35,443 nucleotides of DNA, taken from the NCBI GenBank assembly GCA_002499195.1, contig DAKS01000045.1, positions 1 to 35,443 of the forward strand. The letters are read 5' to 3'. Positions 24,144-32,900 of the stretch are shown piece after piece. The stretch's first letter is position 1. Every line of letters starts with the position of its first letter. The stretch comes from Euryarchaeota archaeon UBA443. Its GTDB lineage: Archaea > Thermoplasmatota > Poseidoniia > Poseidoniales > Poseidoniaceae. Under the pieces are notes generated by a model, which made no database searches, was not told where the DNA came from, and worked only from the letters and a program-made list of their open reading frames with translations. Position numbers and translations under genes: made by a program.

Positions 24144-27100
24144 GTGATTTTGTTGCGTAGAAGCCAGACCACTTTACTAACCTCATTGGCTGTGATTGCT
24201 GGACTGCTCTTCATGTCACAATTCCCAGTCATTTCCCCTGTTTCGAACATCCACCCTGATGATACAAATCCGGACGACAAACCATTCACTACGGACACAG
24301 ATGAGGACGGAATTCCTGACGTTCATGAGATTATCTTTGAGGATTGGGTAAATTTCTCTGCAGTCGATGGTCGTTTGGTTGCGATGAAGGGTTTGGATAA
24401 AAATGACGCATCCGATGCGAACGTCGATACCGATCGGGATGGATTAAACAACACAGAAGAGTATTGTTGGCCGTATCCAGACAATTGTAATGCCCCTGGT
24501 TTTTCTCGAGGTTTGACCGGAAGTATTGATGAGAACGGAGACCGTGTTTACCTTGATCCAAGAGTCGCAGATAGCGATGGAGATGGTATGCCGGATGGCT
24601 TTGAAGTATGGATGTGTGCACGAGCTGGTGGTTTCGATGAGGTTGCGCAGCGTTATGTTTGCCCTTATTTCGACCCATTAAATGCAAGTGACCTGAACGA
24701 TGATCCGGATCAAGACGGGCTTGATGTTAATCGCGATGGTTTCCTATCCGTTGCAGAACAGTACACCTCTCCCGAAGAATATCAGTACGGTATGCCCGGT
24801 AATTTTACGACTGAATTAGACGGCTTGTGGTGTTATGCTACACTCCCTCAAGGATCAGTTTTGACGCAATGGCCATTTATTTCCAATGGATTAAACGCCT
24901 CGTTCCAGAATCTCCTATCGGCTTGTACGACCAATGTTACCGGAGTTGTTGGTGAAGATTTGTGGCTAGGAACCGATCCATTACTCGATGATTCCGACAG
25001 GTATAGCTGGGATGGTTTTGCAGTTCGTCCGCTCTATCCTTCATTTGGAGATGGTATGCCAGACGGTTGGGAAGTTCACTTTGGTCTTAATCCATTAAAT
25101 CGTTCCAATGCATTACTTGACAATGATATGGATGGTTGGGATGTAAATCGAGATGGGATAGTTTCTGCCGATGTGAGCCGAACCGATTCCGCTTTAGCAT
25201 TGGGCGAGGCACTATCTAATTTGGAAGAATTTTACATTCATAATGATGAAGGAAACACTGTTCGTTCTGGCCTTAGAGAGGTCGAACTGGGCGTCAATGA
25301 TTCTTCATTCAAAGAATATCCACTAACGTTCAATGCGATTCCAGGCCATCTTTCGATTATGCATCACGATGTACGGAGTATTCTGGTTGATGATTCCATG
25401 GCTTACTATCTAACTCGTTATGGAATGACGACGATCGATTACGAAACCGAAACAACTCAAGATCAGTGGTTCCCTCAAGGCATCATCGGGCACGAAGCGG
25501 TTTTCGTTACATCCGAAACAGGTCCGCATTCAATTGCCATTGCCACATCACATGGCGTTCATGTCGCTGCTTTACAGGTGGATGGATTCATTGAACCACT
25601 CGAATCTTGGTCTTCAACCGAGGCAGTGGAGGTTTTCGCAATCCATCAACTTGCCATCGAAGGTTCTAATCAACAACTCATTGCACTAGGCGCGAATGGC
25701 GAGGGTATGGTTTTTGAAGTGAATACGGGCGGACAAATAACTCAAACTTTCGATCTTGGAGTGAATTTCAAATCAACCTTGATGGAGGACAACGTTGTTG
25801 TTACTGAACTAGAACACGGAAGCGTCCCTGGGGGCGGTATGGTCCTCTATGTCGGAACCCAGCGTGGTATGATGACGCTTGAATCTGCTACTGGGCGAGA
25901 TGATGCATCTCCATCGTGGAGATTTTTCTTCGATGCAAATCCATCAAATATTCCTAACAAAATTGACGATTTACGAACCCTTAATCTTGGAGCTACTGGT
26001 AATCCTGCTGAAGTTCAAGCATTGAAACTCGACGGCCCTAACGAACAAAATCCGACTTTCCTCTGGATTGGCACTCCATCTGGATTGCATCGTTTGAATC
26101 TTGAATTGAACGATATGTCATTTGGAGGCTTGCTTGAACATCCAGGCAACGATGCTGATGAACTTGCAAAATCCAACAACATCCATTCCATCTTCCCTAC
26201 GGGTGATGAAATCCTTGTCGGCTCCTCTGCAGGTCTTTGGGTTCTTGCAGGCAACTATCTTGATGTCTATGGCTTGCAGTCGAATTCAGAGATGCCTGGC
26301 GAGATTGCAGCACTTGCAACAATCGAACGAAACGGTGAAACTTACATTCTTGGGGCCTCTGCCCCTGGTCGTTTTGCCAATCTTGAACTGATGGACCCTG
26401 GTGCAAATGATTCCGATAGTGACGGAATGCCTGATGGATGGGAATTAGCTTATGATTTGGATCCAACCGATCCATGGGATGCACTTCTCGATGGTGATGT
26501 TGACGGACTTCGTCTCAATGGTGGTGAAGAATTGGACCGTTGGTGGACTAATCTTGAGGAATACCGTTACGTTGCACGGACGGCTGAAGGGTATAATTCA
26601 ACCCTGCCGAATCAAAGTGATTCTGATATGGATGGTCTGCTTGATGGTTCAGAATTCTTTGGCTACTTCCTTGGTGAGACCAACTTTGATTGTTACTACA
26701 CTCCTCAACTTGTTTACACCTGCGATGAAACACTTGGCGAACAAGCAAGAACAACCTACAGCAATTTGAATTCGATCGATGTAGGGACCGATCCAACCGT
26801 ACTTGATACCGATGGTGATGGGATGCCTGATGGTTGGGAAATCCAACATCGTCGATGGGTTGGTAGTTCATTCAATGGTGGAAACAATTGGTCTCTAGAT
26901 CCTACTCGCGCCGAGGATGCTGCTTGGGATGCTGATCAAGATGGCTTAGCAAATCTGTGTGAGTACCAATGGTCTCTAGTTTATGAAGCTGGGTTACAGG
27001 GTGATTTGTTTGAAGAATTTGGTGAATCACCAGAATCGGTAGCAACATGGTCTATACCAGATCCGAATCTCGTTGATTCTGACGGTGATACGCTTCCTGA

Positions 27101-29897
27101 TGGCTGGGAAGCTGACAGCCAGTGCACATGGTCTCCATTGAGAGTCGGAGTCAATCCACTGAACGGTTCGGATATGTTTGAGAACCCTGATGGTGATGGT
27201 TACGACGTGAACAAAGACGGAGTTCTTACACCGAATGAAATGTTTGTCAATTATCTAGAATATCACGTACGTTCCGGTCTGTTTTTGAATAATCAAACAC
27301 TCGATGGAGTGGAGTTGCCGAACGGATTCACCACTGATTTATTCGACAATATTTCCGATTTCGGGACTCCAGAAGATGACTTTGCTTCCCGTGCTAGTGG
27401 AGCAATTCTTGCGGGTCAAATCTCCATAGAAAAAGGCTCAACCGATCCATTTAGTGCAGATTCAGACGATGATGGTATGCCCGATGGCTGGGAAATTTGG
27501 TTTGCTCGATGGAATGTTATCGATGATGAGTGGACATTGAACCCACTTCAACCAAGTGACCGTTGGCTTGATGCTGATAATGATGGAATGACCAACTGGG
27601 AGGAATACAATCTCATCGACTCTGAACTATCAGAAACCAATGCCAACCGTTCATCTCCACAATGGTTTGTTACGACCCTTGGTTCTGCTTACGCTTTCCA
27701 GCAATGGCCGTCAGCATCAACCACATTCTCGTTTGGAACCTACATGACTGCTGAACAATATAATCTCACAGGTCCAACCGGTGATCCAAACAATGTTGAT
27801 ACCGATGGTGACGGCATTATTGATGGAATGGAATTGCTCTTTACTGCATGGAACCTTTCCGCCCAGACTTGGACGCTCAATCCTGTTGTTGCAGGTGATG
27901 GAACCTTCGATAGCGATAATGATGGTCTGGCTGATTTACAAGAATTTGCACTGGCTACAGCCAATCCTGAAAATGGAATTGATGCTCCTGCCGATGCGCC
28001 TCTTTTGCATGAAGATGGGGATGTACAGCAACCGACCAAAAAAGCACAACGCGTCTTCCAAATTTTGATTTCCAAAGATTCTCGTGGTAAGCGTCTATTG
28101 GATGACTTCAACGCTTGGCAATCGGGTGAACCGCCAAACGTGTTCATTTCTTTGCTTCTTGGAATGACCGATCCAACCAACCCCGATACTGATGATGACG
28201 GGATGTATGATGGCTTCGAGTATTGGTTTACTTCATGGGATTTGAATGAAAACCGGTGGGGCCTAAATCCGTTGATTGAGACCGATGTCAATCTTGATTC
28301 AGATGGTGATAGTTACGATTGTAACCATGATGGAACCATCGATTTGGATGAACGCTATTCAAATTTACGTGAATGGGAATCTCGAACATGGGGGAAATAT
28401 CTCAACAGAAGTTCTGTTCCCGCTTCAGTTGGAATCGTTGATTTCGGAGAGGACGCAATGAATGCATACATAGAAGAGACTGGTATGAACATGTTGCAAG
28501 CTCGACAGGCACTGATTGATGATTTCAAAGCAAAAGGTAGTGATTCCGTTAGTCGAATGAATACGATTAATTCGTACAACGAGAACAACTTCAACCGAAC
28601 TCTTGTGGGTGTTTCAGATCCAACACATCCCGATTCTGATTCTGATGGAATACCTGATGGATGGGAGTACTGTTATGCATTATACGGTATGGACAATCCG
28701 TCCACAGTCAATCACTGGGCTGCGAATCCATTGAATCCTTGGGATGTTGATTACGATGGCGATTCGGATGGATGGTATGGCCGTACCGCATTTGACCTTC
28801 CAGCGGTTCAAGGCGAATGGGATGATCGAGTCTTTACGCCATCAAATCAAGTTATTCAACCAGGAATTGGTGATTTACCGTTTACCAACTGGATGGAATA
28901 CGACAATGATACCCGTCCAGATTCCAACGACAGTGATAGTGATTCAGAATCTTACATCACAGAAACCATGAATGGAATGGTTACTGCGCACTATAAGGAC
29001 TTCAATTTGACCGATGGTCGCGAGGTGTTCAAGTACGGAACCAATCCGATAGATAACGATACTGACGGTGACATGATTCCTGATTGGTATGAGTATGCGA
29101 AAGCATGGAATGAATCCAATGATAATTATTCTTCGTTCTTGAAAATACAGGTCAATTGGATTGATCCTGCTACGGGTGGGGCATGTGATACATCGACCAA
29201 CTCCTGTTTGCCTCTATCCCTTAATGCTGGAACACTAGAGAGGCCCGAACTCTCTTTCACATGGTTTACCATGGATCCGAGAGATGCAATTGATGCCAAT
29301 GATGATGCCGATCAGGATGGAAATTGGGATTGTTCTGGTGTGGGATGTGTCTATGAGCCTTACACAAATTTCCAAGAATACTTTGCCATTACAAACGAGC
29401 AACTTTCCAGTCCAAACGCAGTACGCCTGTCTGGATTGACCTTTCAAGGAGAAGTAATTCAAGAAGGGTGGCAATTACGAGCTCTATTACTTGGTATCGG
29501 TCAATGGGATGAGAGTGTGAAAAACTATCTCAAGATGGATAAATCTCAAAGTACAGACTTCCGCTATGCCTATCTCGTCAATGACAATGATATTGAATTC
29601 CTTGTTCAAGATACTTCGAATCACGTTGTTCTTTGTGGAGGAAACCTAACCGACCCTTGGGAGATCTATTACACCGGTGCTCCAAATACTGCCCCTGTAC
29701 GGGCCGTTGGTGAACATGAATTTGGTTGGTACCTCCTAGATTACAATGATGACCACGTCGCTGAAGGAACCGATCCAACAAATTGGGATACTGATGGTGA
29801 TTGGATGGTCGATTGGTTTGAAGTCAATGATGATGAACAAGACGGAAGTCGGGGTGAAACTTCTCCAATTCGGTATGATTCACGTCAAACGACTTAG
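24144..29897 (+). CDS. Very large secreted protein with thrombospondin-3/EF-hand-type calcium repeats
   Basis: 1917 residues from a GTG at 24144; TTG 24153, preceded by AGGTGAT, is an equally good start. The N-terminus is a signal peptide (LRRSQTTLLTSLAVIAGLLFM). The body carries at least eleven DxDxDGxPDGWE-type loops, near residues 51, 143, 756, 889, 978, 1106, 1219, 1348, 1497, 1639 and 1882, plus a shorter one near 300. These are the acidic loops of thrombospondin type 3-like calcium repeats. Between them are DVNRDGxL/DVNKDGVL loops resembling EF-hand/dockerin loops. Residues about 410-750 lack acidic loops and read like a beta-propeller (WIGTPSGLHRL, ILVGSSAGLWVL, LYVGTQRGMMTLE). There is no C-terminal membrane helix or sorting tail, so it is probably released or held non-covalently. 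Role unknown; a calcium-stiffened stalk or adhesin is an inference. Confidence 0.85.
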   Translation: MILLRRSQTTLLTSLAVIAGLLFMSQFPVISPVSNIHPDDTNPDDKPFTTDTDEDGIPDVHEIIFEDWVNFSAVDGRLVAMKGLDKNDASDANVDTDRDGLNNTEEYCWPYPDNCNAPGFSRGLTGSIDENGDRVYLDPRVADSDGDGMPDGFEVWMCARAGGFDEVAQRYVCPYFDPLNASDLNDDPDQDGLDVNRDGFLSVAEQYTSPEEYQYGMPGNFTTELDGLWCYATLPQGSVLTQWPFISNGLNASFQNLLSACTTNVTGVVGEDLWLGTDPLLDDSDRYSWDGFAVRPLYPSFGDGMPDGWEVHFGLNPLNRSNALLDNDMDGWDVNRDGIVSADVSRTDSALALGEALSNLEEFYIHNDEGNTVRSGLREVELGVNDSSFKEYPLTFNAIPGHLSIMHHDVRSILVDDSMAYYLTRYGMTTIDYETETTQDQWFPQGIIGHEAVFVTSETGPHSIAIATSHGVHVAALQVDGFIEPLESWSSTEAVEVFAIHQLAIEGSNQQLIALGANGEGMVFEVNTGGQITQTFDLGVNFKSTLMEDNVVVTELEHGSVPGGGMVLYVGTQRGMMTLESATGRDDASPSWRFFFDANPSNIPNKIDDLRTLNLGATGNPAEVQALKLDGPNEQNPTFLWIGTPSGLHRLNLELNDMSFGGLLEHPGNDADELAKSNNIHSIFPTGDEILVGSSAGLWVLAGNYLDVYGLQSNSEMPGEIAALATIERNGETYILGASAPGRFANLELMDPGANDSDSDGMPDGWELAYDLDPTDPWDALLDGDVDGLRLNGGEELDRWWTNLEEYRYVARTAEGYNSTLPNQSDSDMDGLLDGSEFFGYFLGETNFDCYYTPQLVYTCDETLGEQARTTYSNLNSIDVGTDPTVLDTDGDGMPDGWEIQHRRWVGSSFNGGNNWSLDPTRAEDAAWDADQDGLANLCEYQWSLVYEAGLQGDLFEEFGESPESVATWSIPDPNLVDSDGDTLPDGWEADSQCTWSPLRVGVNPLNGSDMFENPDGDGYDVNKDGVLTPNEMFVNYLEYHVRSGLFLNNQTLDGVELPNGFTTDLFDNISDFGTPEDDFASRASGAILAGQISIEKGSTDPFSADSDDDGMPDGWEIWFARWNVIDDEWTLNPLQPSDRWLDADNDGMTNWEEYNLIDSELSETNANRSSPQWFVTTLGSAYAFQQWPSASTTFSFGTYMTAEQYNLTGPTGDPNNVDTDGDGIIDGMELLFTAWNLSAQTWTLNPVVAGDGTFDSDNDGLADLQEFALATANPENGIDAPADAPLLHEDGDVQQPTKKAQRVFQILISKDSRGKRLLDDFNAWQSGEPPNVFISLLLGMTDPTNPDTDDDGMYDGFEYWFTSWDLNENRWGLNPLIETDVNLDSDGDSYDCNHDGTIDLDERYSNLREWESRTWGKYLNRSSVPASVGIVDFGEDAMNAYIEETGMNMLQARQALIDDFKAKGSDSVSRMNTINSYNENNFNRTLVGVSDPTHPDSDSDGIPDGWEYCYALYGMDNPSTVNHWAANPLNPWDVDYDGDSDGWYGRTAFDLPAVQGEWDDRVFTPSNQVIQPGIGDLPFTNWMEYDNDTRPDSNDSDSDSESYITETMNGMVTAHYKDFNLTDGREVFKYGTNPIDNDTDGDMIPDWYEYAKAWNESNDNYSSFLKIQVNWIDPATGGACDTSTNSCLPLSLNAGTLERPELSFTWFTMDPRDAIDANDDADQDGNWDCSGVGCVYEPYTNFQEYFAITNEQLSSPNAVRLSGLTFQGEVIQEGWQLRALLLGIGQWDESVKNYLKMDKSQSTDFRYAYLVNDNDIEFLVQDTSNHVVLCGGNLTDPWEIYYTGAPNTAPVRAVGEHEFGWYLLDYNDDHVAEGTDPTNWDTDGDWMVDWFEVNDDEQDGSRGETSPIRYDSRQTT

Positions 29898-29920
29898 TGA
29901 CGGCTATCCAAACGCTTGAT

Positions 29921-29935
29921 AATCCTTCAAGGATT
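29921..29935. other. Perfect 15-base palindrome between two surface-protein genes
   Basis: AATCCTTCAAGGATT has seven-base arms around a central C, in the 49-base gap between the calcium-repeat gene and the next surface protein gene. With a five-base stem it could form a small hairpin in RNA, but no T-run follows. As DNA it could be an operator half-site pair just upstream of the 29947 start. Confidence 0.35.
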
Positions 29936-29946
29936 GGGTTGTTAAT

Positions 29947-32900
29947 GTGAGTGCAAACTTTGTTTCTCAACGTTCCGTGGCCATCGTGCTTCTTGCGCTC
30001 TTTTTGGGGATGAGTTTTTCTCCATTTAGTGAATTATGGATTGAAGAAACTGAGGCTGCAGAAGTTGCTCGTCACACATACGAATTTAGTGATGGAACTA
30101 CAGAATACATTGCACTCTATCAAGGCGGTAATGCCGATGCAGGTGCGAAGATTGCACTACCAAAAGGTGCTCAAGTTACCGATGTGCAGATGACTTTATC
30201 CGGAGCATCGGCGACAGGATGGTCTTCGATTCCAACAACGACTCGAGATCACTGGGTTGCTGGAGAATCTTCCGATACAGATAACCAAAGTGCTGACTTA
30301 ACGCTTGCAATGGCCAATTCAAGCACAGAGTTCAATGCCCACGGATTGGATGAAGAAGTCAATCCTTCGAGCACTGCTTGGCTCGATAATGGAACTTATG
30401 CAATCCGTCAACCACATACATCCAATTCAACTGATGCATTGTTTTCTCAGCAATTGAAACTGAGCCCAAATTCTCTGAATGCCCAAGGCCAAGGAGCAAT
30501 CTTGCGACATCATGACTGGTTGTATCTCTCAACTTGGTCATCAACAACATTCCACAACATTGTTCATCGATTATATCCAAACAATGGAACCCGTGAGAGC
30601 ATCATTACTTTGGACCAAAATGGATGTACACTTCCAACGAAGCATTCATCCACCTACTATGGTCAATGGGGATTCCGTGATTGGGTCGTTACCGATGATG
30701 AGCGATTATATGCTATCCTTTCCGGATACAAGTATTTCTACCAATCTAATGCGAATACGTTGTACCACCGGATTATTGAATTCGATATCTCCAATGAGAA
30801 CGAATGGATTTGTATCAATTCATTCCAACCTCAAGGGAATGGAGACTATACAGGAATCACCTACGACCCTGTAGAGGATAACATCTGGGTACTGCATAAT
30901 CAAAACCGAAGAATCCAATCTTATACTGTTAGTTCGACAGGTGATCTTGAACGCGGTGATAATCACTTCACGTTCCAAACATCCTCCTCATCCATTTGGC
31001 AATGTGGTGTAAGCAACCAGCAAGCACGTGGTTTGGAAATGAACCAAACACACTTCTTCATGCGATGTCAAGATGGAAACTACTACAATGACCGTGACCA
31101 ACTTGAATCGTGGAGTCGTTCCGGAAGTGCAACGGCACTGATTCCTGAAAATACTGTTCGAAGTATCTCTTCTCTAGGTTATGGTCTCTTCTATGATGGA
31201 CGTCGTTTCATCACCGTTGACTCTGGATATTCGACATGGTCAAGTTCACCTTCATACCATGAATTCGGAACCAGCTGGCAGTACAAAACAACGCCCGCTC
31301 CAGGAACTACAACATGGTTTGGTCCTGTTATCCAAACCGTGGATGATGTACTTTCCGTCAACGTGGAAACGCTATGGTCCGCGGCATCTATTGGTGACCG
31401 TGTAGATTACTGGGTTTCTGCAGACAATGGCACGCATTGGGTTTCTGTCGAATCGAACACGACGGTTCATTTCCAACACCCTGGAAAAGAGCTAGTTTGG
31501 AAGGCAACACTCATCGGTTCAACAGCGGTTTCTTGGTGGGTCGATTTGCAGTATGCAACCGAATACGAAGAGAGCGGAACATGGATTTCACCTGCCAAAC
31601 CAACAGGGACAAAGGTCGGAAAGGTTCGGCCAGTATGGACTGCAACGACAGATCCAGCAACTACCATTACCGTACAGGTTTCCAATGATGACGGTACGAC
31701 ATGGCAGCCTGCAGAGAACCTCGTCGAGACAAGTTTCTCTACCGATGGTGCAGGTAATGTCCTTCGTTATGCGGTAACAATGACTTCCAGTGATCGGTTC
31801 AAGACACCGGTTATGGATAGCCTTGAACTGTTCTACGAAGAAGGATATCCGGACCGCCCAAGAATCGATGTTGGTGCGGATGGTAACTTCGATTGGGAAA
31901 GCATTCTTTTCCTCAACGAATCGGCGATCGATGTTAGCGATGAATCAGTTGTTGGTGTTGAGGTTGATTTCCAACCAACATTGGTTGATGCATTCAATGA
32001 CTATATTCCCGATAATGGGGAAGGAATCGTTGAAGTGCCACTTGCAATAAAAGCACAAACCTCTGGGCGGGTTAAGATTTCTAATATTGACATCGCTTAC
32101 AAGATGAAGACTCATGCGATTAGTGCTACGTTTGAGGGTGGCATGGCAGCACCTGATGGAATAGCACGAAATCTAATCGTTAAGGTTGCGCACGGTGATG
32201 AGGTCAACTTTGTCACAGAAGTGACAGCATCGATCAATAATTCTCACGGAGACAATCCAACGTTCAAATGGCAACAAGGCGACTCATGTAGTACACTCAG
32301 CGATGCGAATGGAATAGTTTCCTTCGATACTGCAAATTGTTCTTCGTCCATCGATGCTAATGATGTTCGAACGATTCGTATACCTGTCACTGTCGATTGG
32401 AGTTGGGATGATGAGGCTTCAACCGAAGCGCTTCTCACCGTCAAAGATTCTTTGGGAACAGCGGTGAGCAACTGGGAAACTGAGGACATGCGATTGCGTG
32501 TTGAAAACGATATCCAACTCGATGGATTGCAGGTCTTTGATGAGACGGGCAGGCAACTCTTTGCACAAGATTGGGTGCGAGGGGGACAAAACCTCTCCTT
32601 CCTTGGTAAGATTCACTTTGAATCATCACAACTTTCGCCTCTGGCAGGCAAGTTTATGCTTAGAGTGATTGGTCAGAATGTGGATTACGATGGAAATCCC
32701 TCTGTTGTGAATGGAACTGTCGAGCCACCAGTGGTCTTGGCTCAGGAATCTAATCCTAATTTTGGCTCCTATAATCTCACTTTCACCTCACCAATCGAGT
32801 CTTCACCAGGTGGTATGATATTCTACGTTGAAGCCATCAATCTACCAAATGGATCAACGTTTACTAACCCTGGATACAACACCATCCGTCTTGTTCTGGA

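Noticed and set aside
27740..28291. A 183-codon open frame on the minus strand inside the calcium-repeat gene
   Set aside because: It is antisense to well-formed acidic repeats. The peptide is Ser/Pro-rich without domains and has no ribosome binding site of note.
24720..28360. Dockerin domains, implying a cellulosome-like complex
   Set aside because: The DVNRDG loops occur singly, not as the paired 22-residue repeats of dockerins, and no cohesin was seen.
24290..29860. CRISPR-like or DNA-level tandem repeats from the recurring GATGGTATGCC-type words
   Set aside because: The repeats are imperfect, irregularly spaced and in frame. They reflect repeated protein loops, not DNA repeats with spacers.
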